A DNA stretch of 10,181 nucleotides from Hyphomicrobiales bacterium (GCA_016201085.1 JACQDO010000164.1:1-10181), one strand, 5' to 3'. Shown: positions 1 to 5,966, numbered from the stretch's first letter. The notes: generated by a model from the sequence alone, not told the origin. Translations and numbers: made by a program.

Positions 1-1
1 G

Positions 2-790
2 ATCGGGCATTCCGGCTGCGGCAAGACCACGGTGCTGAACATTCTGGCCGGGCTCGACGAGCCGACCGAGGGCGCCGTCATCGTCGACGGGCAGGCCATC
101 GAAGGCACCAGCCTCGACCGCGCCGTGATCTTCCAGAGCCACGCGCTGCTGCCGTGGCGCACGGTGCTGGGCAACGTCGCCTACGCGGTCTCCTCGCGCC
201 ATCGCGACTGGGGCAAGGCGCGCATCGCCGCGCACGCGCAGAAATTCATCGATCTGGTCGGCCTCACCGGCGCCGAGCACAAGCGCCCGGCCGAACTGTC
301 CGGCGGCATGAAGCAGCGCGTCGGCATCGCCCGCGCGCTGTCGATCGAGCCGAAGATCATGCTGATGGACGAGCCGTTCTCCGCGCTCGACGCGCTCACG
401 CGCGGCACGCTGCAGGACGAAGTCCGTAGAATATGCCAGGAGACCGGGCAGACCGTGTTCATGATCACGCACGACGTCGACGAGGCGATTTATCTCGCCG
501 ACAAGGTGGTGCTGATGACCAACGGGCCGGGCGCGGTGCTGGCCGAGATCGTCGAGAACCCGCTGCCGCGCGAGCGCGCGCGCGCCGACGTGCACAAGCA
601 TCCGCTCTATTACGCGGTGCGCAACCACATCATCGACTTCCTGGTCGAGCGCTCGAAGAGTTTCGTCGCCGAGGCGGGCGCCGGCTACGACCGGCGCCGA
701 ATCGCGCTGGTGCGGCCCGGCCTGCCGGAGCCGGCGATCGCCAAGCCGCCATCGAATAACGATCTCATGCAGAGAAGGAGTTTGCCATGA
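2..790 (+). CDS. cynD: ABC transporter ATP-binding protein, nitrate/cyanate/sulfonate type (5' end missing)
   Basis: Cytoplasmic ATPase that powers import of a small anion, here probably cyanate. The frame is open from base 2, so the true start lies before the window; 262 residues remain. Visible in order: Walker A (GHSGCGKTT, bases 5-31), Q-loop in [11 protein letters not shown], the ABC signature LSGGMKQRV starting at base 296, Walker [15 protein letters not shown] and the switch histidine in ITHDVDEA, followed by LMTNGPGA, a motif typical of NrtC/NrtD/CynD ATPases. Only about the first 30-40 residues of a usual 260-300-residue protein are missing. The stop TGA (788-790) overlaps an ATG as ATGA, preceded by a good ribosome binding site that originally served the next gene. 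The symbol cynD rests on the adjacent cyanase; by sequence alone NrtD or an SsuB/TauB-like ATPase is also possible. The permease and binding protein would be upstream, outside the window. Confidence 0.9.
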   Translation: MGHSGCGKTTVLNILAGLDEPTEGAVIVDGQAIEGTSLDRAVIFQSHALLPWRTVLGNVAYAVSSRHRDWGKARIAAHAQKFIDLVGLTGAEHKRPAELSGGMKQRVGIARALSIEPKIMLMDEPFSALDALTRGTLQDEVRRICQETGQTVFMITHDVDEAIYLADKVVLMTNGPGAVLAEIVENPLPRERARADVHKHPLYYAVRNHIIDFLVERSKSFVAEAGAGYDRRRIALVRPGLPEPAIAKPPSNNDLMQRRSLP

Positions 791-822
791 CCCGCGCCGG
801 CCTCACCGAAGAGCAATCGTAG
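774..822 (+). other. Abortive duplicate of the cynS ribosome binding site and start (11-codon remnant)
   Basis: GAAGGAG (774-780) and ATG (787) are followed by [11 protein letters not shown] and a stop. The real cynS begins MTRADLTEKLLDL behind an identical GAAGGAG at 927-933. Bases 787-810 match 941-964 at 22 of 24 positions. The remnant's ATG overlaps the ATPase stop as ATGA, the usual arrangement for translational coupling. Its TAG stop (820-822) is supplied by the outer GTAG of the REP doublet that follows. I read this as the original cynS start position, left behind after a local duplication and REP insertion moved the functional start 154 bases downstream. It may still be translated as an 11-residue peptide. 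That it is a remnant is inference; the repeat itself is seen. Confidence 0.75.
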
Positions 823-899
823 CCCGGATGGAGCGAAGCGTAATCCGGGTTTCTTTTACAAGACCCGTCCCGGATTTCGCTGCGCTCCATCCGGGCTAC
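819..899. repeat. REP doublet (REPIN) with outer GTAG, class 1, copy A
   Basis: Two inverted REP units. The left arm 819-850 starts GTAG and folds as CCCGGAT (823-829) against ATCCGGG (843-849). The right arm 870-899 is its near-perfect reverse complement and ends CTAC. The outer GTAG tetranucleotide followed by a hairpin is the hallmark of REPs mobilised by RAYT transposases (established knowledge of that family). It lies inside the ATPase-cynS operon, so the transcript should form either one long or two short hairpins here. These could stabilise the upstream message or lower cynS expression. The same family recurs at 3293-3374 and 5200-5285. Just outside the right end the sequence CTACACG is repeated in tandem (896-909). 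Confidence 0.9.
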
Positions 900-940
900 A
901 CGCTACACGCTTTCACATTCGTCACCGAAGGAGAACGCAC

Positions 941-1429
941 ATGACCCGCGCCGACCTCACCGAGAAACTGCTCGACCTCAAGCGCGAGAAAAGCTGGAGC
1001 TGGCAACACATCTGCGGCGAGATCGGCGGCATGGCGCCGATCATGATCGTGGGCGGTGTGCTCGGCCAGCACAAGATGACCAAGCCGATGGCGGCAGCCT
1101 GCGCCAAGCTGTTCGGGCTCAGCAAGAGCGAGCAGGCGCTGTTGAACGAGGTGCCGATGCGCGGCACGGCGACGGCGATGCCGCCGACCGACCCGCTCTT
1201 GTACCGCTTCTACGAGCTGGTGCTGGTCAACGGCCCGGCCTGGAAGGCGCTGATCGAGGAGGAATTCGGCGACGGCATCATGTCGGCGATCGACTTCGAC
1301 ATGGCGATCGAGCGCCAGGCGGACCCGAAGGGCGACCGCGTCAAGATCGTTATGTCGGGCAAATTCCTGCCGTTCAAATATTACGGCGCGACGGGCAACC
1401 AACTGGCCTATGGGGTGAAGGAGGAGTAG
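941..1429 (+). CDS. cynS: Cyanate hydratase (cyanase)
   Basis: Catalyses bicarbonate-dependent breakdown of cyanate to ammonia and carbon dioxide, giving detoxification and a nitrogen source. 162 residues, close to the family's usual 150-160. An N-terminal helical DNA-binding-like region (about 1-75) precedes the catalytic domain. The expected catalytic triad is present: Arg89 and Glu92 in LLYRFYEL, and Ser115 in GDGIMSAIDF, matching E. coli Arg96, Glu99 and Ser122. The conserved block KFLPFKYYG is followed by a tail of about 14 residues ending YGVKEE, beyond the end of the E. coli enzyme. The start is fixed by GAAGGAG at 927-933, 7 bases before ATG. It is in the operon downstream of the ABC ATPase but separated from it by a duplicated start and a REP doublet. 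The known protein is a cytoplasmic decamer. Confidence 0.97.
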   Translation: MTRADLTEKLLDLKREKSWSWQHICGEIGGMAPIMIVGGVLGQHKMTKPMAAACAKLFGLSKSEQALLNEVPMRGTATAMPPTDPLLYRFYELVLVNGPAWKALIEEEFGDGIMSAIDFDMAIERQADPKGDRVKIVMSGKFLPFKYYGATGNQLAYGVKEE

Positions 1430-1444
1430 GGGCGAGGGCGTGCG

Positions 1445-1729
1445 CTATGCGCCGCTGCGCTTCATCTTTTGTTGTTCGTAGCGCGCCTTGACGGCGGGCT
1501 CTTCGCGCAAATAGCTCGCCTGCAGGTGGACAAGCTCCCTGCGGCTCAAATGGCCGGCGCGCTGCAGCGCCACGAGTGTCCATTCGACATCGTCGAGAAT
1601 GACAGTGTCGCCGGTGAGCCTCGTCATGTGGTGGGCGAGGGCGTCAGAACTCGTTCCGACATATTGCACATGGTGCTGCCGGGCCATTTCGCGGATGGCG
1701 ACTGCTGTCGGACTCTGTCGTCTGAGCAT
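1445..1729 (-). CDS. Small hypothetical protein
   Basis: 94 residues if begun at the ATG at 1729, which has GAAGGA (1742-1737 on the minus strand) seven bases upstream. A longer reading from a TTG at 1744 would place that binding site inside the gene, so I prefer 1729. I do not recognise a family. The protein is basic and predicted mostly helical: AIREMARQHHVQYVG, then a DDVEWTLVALQRAGHLSRRE segment with the look of a short regulatory or antitoxin-like helical domain, and a charged C-terminus (KARYEQQKMKRSGA). No cysteines, no membrane segment. It converges on cynS with only 15 bases between the stop codons and no obvious terminator between them. An inverted repeat at 1782-1797 lies about 50 bases upstream. 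Confidence 0.7.
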   Translation of the reverse strand: MLRRQSPTAVAIREMARQHHVQYVGTSSDALAHHMTRLTGDTVILDDVEWTLVALQRAGHLSRRELVHLQASYLREEPAVKARYEQQKMKRSGA

Positions 1730-1781
1730 CTTTGAATCCTTCAATTCAATGTAGCATCAGAGGGGCTGAAAATCCATTAAA

Positions 1782-1797
1782 TCATTGATAACAATGA
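1782..1797. promoter_or_regulatory. Perfect 6-4-6 inverted repeat, possible operator
   Basis: TCATTG-ATAA-CAATGA is perfectly symmetric in its arms and sits in the AT-rich stretch about 53 bases upstream of the minus-strand gene starting at 1729. The size suits a dimeric regulator. The core TTGATAACAA resembles one half of an FNR/FixK box (TTGAT-N4-ATCAA) but lacks the second half, so I do not call it one. A short hairpin is the alternative. Confidence 0.35.
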
Positions 1798-1887
1798 GCT
1801 TTCAGGATGTTCCAAGGCGTTCAACATGCTCAAAAAATGACGTTGGCAGCGACGGATTTAGAACGACCCCGCAGGGTGGATTAGTGC

Positions 1888-1971
1888 ATAGGATGGGTTG
1901 AGCGCAGCGAACCCCATCGCCCAATACAAACGTCATGCGATGGGTTTCGCCTTCGGCTCAACCCATCCTAC
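1888..1971. repeat. REP doublet (REPIN), class 2, copy B
   Basis: An inverted pair built on a different core from the other three copies. The left arm 1889-1920 contains GGATGGGTTGAGCGCAGCGA and closes with CCCCATCGC; the right arm 1937-1971 is its imperfect reverse complement, ending CCTAC. Each arm can fold alone, GATGGG pairing with CCCATC. The right outer end keeps GTAG (read on the minus strand); the left outer end has decayed to ATAG. The overall plan (outer GTAG, two inverted hairpins, about 84 bases) matches the class 1 copies, which suggests a separate REP family in the same genome. Confidence 0.85.
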
Positions 1972-2122
1972 GAGCTAGACCACCCGATACGCGATTTGAG
2001 TGGGGGAACGCCGAACCCCAACACGTCGGCTAAGACCAGAATATCTATGCCCTAATTCCTTTGGCGTTCGAGCCATTGAGGGCCGGAACCAACCCGACGC
2101 CGGCGCGAGTGCCTTTTACAGG

Positions 2123-2151
2123 CTGACATTCCTGCATTTTTTCCCTATGAT
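2123..2151 (+). promoter_or_regulatory. Promoter of the toxin-antitoxin operon (leaderless)
   Basis: CTGACA (2123-2128) and TATGAT (2146-2151) are separated by exactly 17 bases and each differs from the sigma-70 consensus at one position. The antitoxin ATG begins at 2158, six bases after the -10 box, so transcription would start at or next to the A of ATG and leave no room for a ribosome binding site. None is seen upstream of the ATG. The message is therefore probably leaderless. Confidence 0.7.
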
Positions 2152-2157
2152 TCTCCC

Positions 2158-2859
2158 ATGAGCATCAGCCGCACCAGGAGTGCCGAGTTCGACCGCGATA
2201 TTCCGGCCTACACGCTTGCCGAAGCGGCCCGTTACGCGCGGCTGCCCGTTGCCACTTTGCGTTCCTGGGTGCTGGGACGGCAATACCCGACGGCCGAAGG
2301 CAAGGCAGAATTCCCGCCTCTGATCCGGCCGGCTTCCCGCAGGCCGCCCTGGCTTTCGTTTTCCAACTTGATCGAGGCGCATGTGCTGCGGTCGCTGCGG
2401 ACCGAGCACGGCGTGCCGGTCAAAGCGCTGCGCCGCGCGCTTGCGTTTGCCGAGAAGACGCTTGGCATCGACCGGCTCCTGCTCCGGTCTGAACTGTGCA
2501 CCGGTGCCGGCAAAGTCTTTCTTGACCGCTACGGCGAACTGATCGAGCTCACGGCGTCCGGGCAACTCGCGATGCGCAGGTTGTTCGAGGAACATTTGAA
2601 ACGAATCGATTGGGATTCGTCGCGGTTCCCGGTGCGGCTCTATCCGTTCCTGTCGGCCTCGGCTCCGAGCGGAGACCGGCCGATTGTCATCCACCCGCGC
2701 ATCGCTTTCGGACGGCCCGTGGTGGTGAGCAAGGGCATCGCCACTTTGACGATCGCCGAACGTGTCGATGCGGGCGAGTCCGTGAAAGACATTGCGGCCG
2801 ATTACGATCTTGCGCAGTCGGAGATCGAACAGGCCGTGGTCTATGAGCGCGCGGCTTGA
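2158..2859 (+). CDS. DUF433-family antitoxin (VapB45-like)
   Basis: Antitoxin and probable autoregulator of the PIN-like toxin encoded immediately downstream. 233 residues. The N-terminal part (about 15-45, PAYTLAEAARYARLPVATLR) is a MerR-like helix-turn-helix for DNA binding. The middle (about 65-165) is helical and of no clear family. The C-terminal 60 residues are a DUF433 domain: PRIAFGRPVVVSKGIATLTI, then AGESVKDIAADYDLAQSEIE and a terminal AVVYERAA, the usual ending of these antitoxins. Length and gene order match the M. tuberculosis VapB45/VapC45 (Rv2018/Rv2019) arrangement, from memory of that family. The ATG at 2158 is chosen because it lies directly behind a strong promoter. The stop TGA overlaps the toxin's TTG start (TTGA), so the two are probably translationally coupled. 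Confidence 0.85.
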   Translation: MSISRTRSAEFDRDIPAYTLAEAARYARLPVATLRSWVLGRQYPTAEGKAEFPPLIRPASRRPPWLSFSNLIEAHVLRSLRTEHGVPVKALRRALAFAEKTLGIDRLLLRSELCTGAGKVFLDRYGELIELTASGQLAMRRLFEEHLKRIDWDSSRFPVRLYPFLSASAPSGDRPIVIHPRIAFGRPVVVSKGIATLTIAERVDAGESVKDIAADYDLAQSEIEQAVVYERAA

Positions 2860-3275
2860 CGCGCTGCTATTTCACTGACCGCGACCTTGGCAAACAATTT
2901 GGTGCGATTCTGAGGGCAGGCGGTCTGGTCGTCGAGCGCCATATCGATCATTTTGCTCCCGACACGCCTGATGATGTGTGGCTCGCGGAGGTCGGTCGAC
3001 GCGGCTGGATCGCGCTGACGCACGATCGCCGCATTCGCTACAAGCCGAACGAACGCGACGCGGTCATGCGGTATAGCGTTGGCTTGCTGGTGATTGTCGG
3101 GGCGGCACCTTTTGCCGACCTGGCCCGTGCATTCCTGGCCACCCTGCCAAGCATCGAGCACTTCCTCGAACACCAAAAGCCGCCGTTTATCGCCAAGGTC
3201 TATCGTCCGTCGCCGAACGACACGGTGCAGCGCGGGGAATCGCCCGGGCGCGTCGAACTCTGGTATCCGCGGTAA
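2856..3275 (+). CDS. PIN-like toxin (VapC45-like), partner of the DUF433 antitoxin
   Basis: Predicted RNA-cleaving toxin of the PIN fold, 139 residues, the usual length. The family pattern is visible: TDRDLGKQFGAILRAGG at the N-terminus (Asp8, Asp10), HIDHFAPDTPDDVWL (Asp31, Asp36, Asp39, Asp40), then GWIALTHDRRIRYKP with Asp57. These acidic residues are the likely metal ligands. The start must be the TTG at 2856: a stop lies in frame at 2844-2846, no ATG or GTG occurs between, and the conserved DRDLG follows within ten residues. TTGA overlap with the antitoxin stop keeps toxin output tied to antitoxin translation. Toxic activity is inferred from the family, not shown. All key residues appear intact, so the module looks functional. 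Confidence 0.85.
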   Translation: MTRCYFTDRDLGKQFGAILRAGGLVVERHIDHFAPDTPDDVWLAEVGRRGWIALTHDRRIRYKPNERDAVMRYSVGLLVIVGAAPFADLARAFLATLPSIEHFLEHQKPPFIAKVYRPSPNDTVQRGESPGRVELWYPR

Positions 3276-3292
3276 CCACGTGATCAGAGGCC

Positions 3293-3374
3293 GTAGCCCG
3301 CATGGAGCGTAGCGGAATGCGGGAGAAATGCGGAGAGGTTGGTCCCGGATTTCGCTCCGCTTCATCCGGGCTAC
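3293..3374. repeat. REP doublet (REPIN) with outer GTAG, class 1, copy C
   Basis: Same family as 819-899. Left arm 3293-3324, right arm 3343-3374, with GTAG and CTAC at the outer ends. The left arm carries a compensating pair of changes: CCCGCAT (3297-3303) against ATGCGGG (3317-3323) instead of CCCGGAT/ATCCGGG, while the right arm keeps the standard sequence. Pairing within the arm is thus preserved. Immediately outside, CTACTTG is repeated in tandem (3371-3384), like CTACACG at copy A. It lies between the toxin gene and the orphan gene at 3418. Confidence 0.9.
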
Positions 3375-3417
3375 TTGCTACTTGCTGAATTGATCGCGCT
3401 TCCAAAAAGGGCTTCCG

Positions 3418-4065
3418 ATGTTCGCTGAGTTGAAAAGTATCGTAGACCTAGTGCGCGCGGGTGTCGCTAGCTACCACGATTCGAGTTCTGCCAAAGCCCG
3501 AAAGAAGCTCGTTCTTGGATTGTTGGAAACGTATTTCCTTTTACTAGATTGCGCAGAAGAGGGAGAGCAGTTGATACTTGATGCTGGCTCTAATCCTATT
3601 GAAAAGATTGAGGCGATGGAAAGTGCAGAAGCTAGAGCCATTACTCTCGCGAAATGGGGTATGGCGCTTCGGAAACAGACCATTCGGCTTCGCACGCTAC
3701 AAGAAAACATTTTTAGCCAAGATCATCTAACGGTTATAAACCCTACCCTTCAGAAAGAGATCGAAGCAATCATCGGCTCAAAATTCGACTCCACCAACAA
3801 TCTTTTTAAAATAGGTGCGGCCCTTTTCTTCCATTCAGTGTTTCCGGTAGCGACAGACCGGGAGCAGGTCGAAGGCGTGCTAATTATGGCTGGCTCCGAA
3901 GGTGACCAATTAGATATTGCAAAACTAAAGCTGGATATCGCGGGCCTGCGCGAGTCGCTCGAACAATATCGACACGTCCTAAACCAACTTGTAACCAGCG
4001 AAGAAGTGTTGGCGCTTTCCCAATTGGCGCGCAAGCAAACGTCTCTCGACGAGCAAGTCGGTTAA
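3418..4065 (+). CDS. Hypothetical protein of unusual base composition
   Basis: 215 residues, family not recognised. The start is well supported: AAGGG at 3407-3411, six bases before ATG. Codon use is clearly AT-richer than in every neighbour (frequent TTG, ATT, GAT, CTA, AGC and AAA in a region otherwise dominated by GC-ending codons), which suggests recent acquisition. The N-terminal half is amphipathic helix (KKLVLGLLETYFLLLDCAEE, about 29-48). A short hydrophobic stretch at about 129-146 (FKIGAALFFHSVFPVA) may be buried or peripheral rather than membrane-spanning. Residues 163-205 form a probable coiled coil (LDIAKLKLDIAGLRESLEQY). No signal peptide and no catalytic motif that I can name. 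It stands alone, between a REP doublet and a hairpin, next to the toxin-antitoxin pair. Accessory, defence-related or phage-derived functions are possible but unsupported. Confidence 0.75.
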   Translation: MFAELKSIVDLVRAGVASYHDSSSAKARKKLVLGLLETYFLLLDCAEEGEQLILDAGSNPIEKIEAMESAEARAITLAKWGMALRKQTIRLRTLQENIFSQDHLTVINPTLQKEIEAIIGSKFDSTNNLFKIGAALFFHSVFPVATDREQVEGVLIMAGSEGDQLDIAKLKLDIAGLRESLEQYRHVLNQLVTSEEVLALSQLARKQTSLDEQVG

Positions 4066-4077
4066 CCCGCCAACCAT

Positions 4078-4112
4078 GCCTGTCACAACCCGAATGTCGG
4101 GTTACATAAGGC
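4078..4112. repeat. Hairpin downstream of the orphan gene
   Basis: AACCCGA (4087-4093) pairs with TCGGGTT (4097-4103) around an ATG triloop. An outer GCCT (4078-4081) can pair with AGGC (4109-4112) across a 5-by-5 internal loop. It begins 12 bases after the orphan gene's stop and could stop or process its transcript, but no run of T follows, so it is not a standard intrinsic terminator. It may also be a single REP-like unit of a third kind. The weak boxes CTGTCA (4080-4085) and TACATA (4103-4108), 17 bases apart, would put a promoter for the next gene across this hairpin; I hold that loosely. Confidence 0.5.
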
Positions 4113-4145
4113 GAACTCCGAACGTCTCACCGCAGTAGCACCCCC

Positions 4146-5168
4146 ATGAAACACATCGGCTTCCTCTCCTTCGGCCACTGGACCCCGTCGCCGCAGTCGC
4201 AGACGCGCTCGGGCTCCGACGCCCTGCTGCAATCGATCGAGCTCGCCGTCGCCGCTGAGGAGCTCGGCGCCGACGGCGCCTATTTCCGCGTCCATCACTT
4301 CGCCCGCCAGCTCGGCTCGCCGTTTCCGCTGCTGGCCGCCTGCGGCGCGCGCACCAAGCGCATCGAGATCGGCACGGCGGTCATCGACATGCGCTACGAG
4401 AACCCGCTCTATATGGCGGAGGACGCCGGCGCCGCCGACCTCATCGCCGGCGGCCGCCTGCAGCTCGGTATCTCGCGCGGCTCGCCCGAGCAGGTGATCG
4501 ACGGCTGGCGTCACTTCGGCTACGCGCCGCAGGACGGGCAGACCGACGCCGACATGGCGCGGCGGCACGCCGAGGTTTTCCTCGAAGTGCTGCGCGGCGA
4601 AGGCTTCGCCAAGCCCAACCCGCGGCCGATGTTTCCGAACCCGACCGGGCTGCTGCGCGTCGAGCCTTTTTCGGAGGGCCTGCGCGAGCGCATCTGGTGG
4701 GGCGCCGGCACCAACGCCACGGCGGAATGGGCGGCCAAGCTCGCCATGAACCTGCAAAGCTCGACGTTGAAGATCGACGAGAGCGGCAAGCCGTTCCATG
4801 TGCAGCAGGCCGAGCAGATCAGGCTCTACAAGGCGGCGTGGCAGGCGGCCGGGCACGAGCGTACGCCGCGCGCGTCGGTCTCGCGCAGCATCTTCGCGCT
4901 CGCCGACGAGCGCGACCGCAGGTATTTCGGGCGCGGCGGCGCGGACAGCGACCAGATCGGCATGCTGAGCGAAACCGAGCGCGCCATTTTCGGCCGCAGC
5001 TTCGCGGCCGAGCCGGACGTGTTGATCGAGCAGCTGAAGGGCGACGAGGCCATTGCCGAGGCCGACACGATTTTACTGACCGTGCCCAACCAACTCGGCG
5101 TCGACTACAACGCGCACGTCATCGAGGCGATCTTGAAATATGTCGCGCCCGGGCTGGGCTGGCGGTGA
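4146..5168 (+). CDS. LLM-class flavin-dependent oxidoreductase (luciferase-like monooxygenase)
   Basis: Cytoplasmic monooxygenase that would use reduced FMN (or F420) and oxygen on an unknown substrate. 340 residues, the normal length for the family. The TIM-barrel signature segments are present: MKHIGFLSFGHW (first strand), AAEELGADGAYFRVHHFA (the usual E-x-G-(F/Y)-D-x-x-(F/W)-x-x-(E/H)-H region), RIEIGTAVIDMRYENP, DLIAGGRLQLGISRGSP and RIWWGAGTNATAEWAAKLAMNL. The substrate cannot be told from sequence. The ATG at 4146 begins with the conserved first strand, though no clear Shine-Dalgarno sequence precedes it. Codon use returns to the GC-rich norm here. It stands alone, followed after 31 bases by a REP doublet. 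Members of this family are often sole, unlinked enzymes, so the context gives no pathway. Confidence 0.92.
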   Translation: MKHIGFLSFGHWTPSPQSQTRSGSDALLQSIELAVAAEELGADGAYFRVHHFARQLGSPFPLLAACGARTKRIEIGTAVIDMRYENPLYMAEDAGAADLIAGGRLQLGISRGSPEQVIDGWRHFGYAPQDGQTDADMARRHAEVFLEVLRGEGFAKPNPRPMFPNPTGLLRVEPFSEGLRERIWWGAGTNATAEWAAKLAMNLQSSTLKIDESGKPFHVQQAEQIRLYKAAWQAAGHERTPRASVSRSIFALADERDRRYFGRGGADSDQIGMLSETERAIFGRSFAAEPDVLIEQLKGDEAIAEADTILLTVPNQLGVDYNAHVIEAILKYVAPGLGWR

Positions 5169-5199
5169 AAATTCTGTCGTCCCGGGCGAGCGAGCAAGC

Positions 5200-5285
5200 G
5201 TAGCCCGGATGGAGCGTAGCGCAATCCGGGTTTCTCGCGCACGATTAAGGCCGCCCCGGATTTCGCTTCGCTTCATCCGGGCTAC
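5200..5285. repeat. REP doublet (REPIN) with outer GTAG, class 1, copy D
   Basis: Left arm 5200-5230 (GTAGCCCGGATGGAGCG, then GCGCAATCCGGG) and right arm 5255-5285, ending ATCCGGGCTAC. At 86 bases it is slightly longer than copies A and C because the spacer between the arms differs, while the arms are nearly identical to copy A. It occupies most of the gap between two convergent genes (stops at 5168 and 5297) and may serve as a bidirectional transcript end, as REP elements sometimes do. Confidence 0.9.
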
Positions 5286-5296
5286 GGCCGCTAACC

Positions 5297-5959
5297 TCAC
5301 TCCCTCTCCAGCATCCACGCATGCCTGCGTTGGCTCTTGGAGAGTCGCTTGGGCGGGGCTGCGCGGCTGGCGATGAAATCCTCCAGCGCTTGTTCCGGCG
5401 CGCGCTCGACCCGCACGCCGGCGGCGCGCAGGCCTTTGAGCACCTCGCGCGGCGAGGCGTCGAAAATCTGCGGGCCAGCGGCTGGCGCGGGCGCGCGCCG
5501 CTGGCGCGGGCGGGCGGCGAGCTTGGCCATCTTGAGGAGCTCCAGCGCGTCGCTGAGCCGGTCGAGATCGACGCTGGCGCTTTCCTCCATTTCGCGGATG
5601 GCGCGTTCGGCCAGCGCGGACAGGCGCGCGGCCAGCGTGCGCCGTCGCAACTGGGCGCTCGCCCGCGCGCGCGGGATCGTGTCGGTGGCGCGCGGCGCGA
5701 ACAGCGGCCGCTGCCATTGGCCGTCGCGCGTCCAGCGGCAGATGCTGGCGGGCCAGACGCCGGTGCGCTTGGCGATCTCGGCGTAGGTCAGCGTGGTCTG
5801 CTCGATCAGGCGGCGCACCTCGGCGACCTTGGCGTCGGTGTGCGGCCTTCTTGAAGGCTTTCCTGACGAGCCGCGTGGCCGCGGCCCCACCACGGCGGCA
5901 GGGTCGTCCGGCAGCACGCGCAGGCGGACGATGTCGGGTCGGTTGAAGGGATAGGGCAT
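5297..5959 (-). CDS. Hypothetical helix-turn-helix protein
   Basis: 220 residues from the ATG at 5959 (MPYPFNRPDIVRLRVLPDD). A longer frame from a TTG at 5995 is unlikely because it would start inside the -35 box. After a basic, proline-rich N-terminus (20-40), residues about 41-80 form a homeodomain-like helix-turn-helix (VAEVRRLIEQTTLTYAEIAK, then RTGVWPASICRW) of the kind seen in transposase-type and terminase small-subunit-like DNA-binding proteins. Next comes a helical stretch (LRRRTLAARLSALAERAIRE), then an Ala/Pro/Arg-rich linker, and a C-terminal basic segment (PPKRLSKSQRRHAWMLERE). Probably a DNA-binding protein conserved in related genera; its targets are unknown. The full length and normal codon use suggest it is not a decayed transposase. 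It is separated by 87 bases from the sufE stop upstream. Confidence 0.75.
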   Translation of the reverse strand: MPYPFNRPDIVRLRVLPDDPAAVVGPRPRGSSGKPSRRPHTDAKVAEVRRLIEQTTLTYAEIAKRTGVWPASICRWTRDGQWQRPLFAPRATDTIPRARASAQLRRRTLAARLSALAERAIREMEESASVDLDRLSDALELLKMAKLAARPRQRRAPAPAAGPQIFDASPREVLKGLRAAGVRVERAPEQALEDFIASRAAPPKRLSKSQRRHAWMLERE

Positions 5960-5966
5960 GGACGAG

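Larger units (their letters stand above)
1730..2157. other. Intergenic region without a gene
   Basis: About 430 bases between two divergent genes. Bases 1740-1860 are noticeably AT-richer than the surroundings and carry no convincing reading frame. The stretch also holds an inverted repeat (1782-1797), a class 2 REP doublet (1888-1971) and, at the right end, the promoter of the toxin-antitoxin operon. I see no tRNA, integrase or transposase remnant in it. Confidence 0.6.

Noticed and set aside
1788..1797. FNR/FixK box
   Set aside because: Only one half-site fits; the second half reads ATGAG instead of ATCAA.
1740..1888. Integration site or decayed mobile element in the AT-rich stretch
   Set aside because: No tRNA end, integrase fragment or direct repeat could be identified, so AT-richness alone does not support it.
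2843..2878. ATG at 2843 as the toxin start
   Set aside because: It is in another frame and stops after 11 codons; only the TTG at 2856 opens the conserved toxin frame.
4087..4103. Intrinsic terminator after the orphan gene
   Set aside because: The stem is good, but no T-run follows it on either strand, so I list it only as a hairpin.
4083..4856. Long minus-strand open frame (257 codons) opposite the flavin monooxygenase
   Set aside because: Arg/Ala/Gly-rich mirror of a clear luciferase-like gene, with no domain and no binding site; such frames are normal opposite GC-rich genes.
5321..5854. Plus-strand open frames opposite the helix-turn-helix gene
   Set aside because: Ala/Gly/Arg-rich shadows. 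The minus-strand reading has a helix-turn-helix, a plausible promoter and a more natural amino acid composition.
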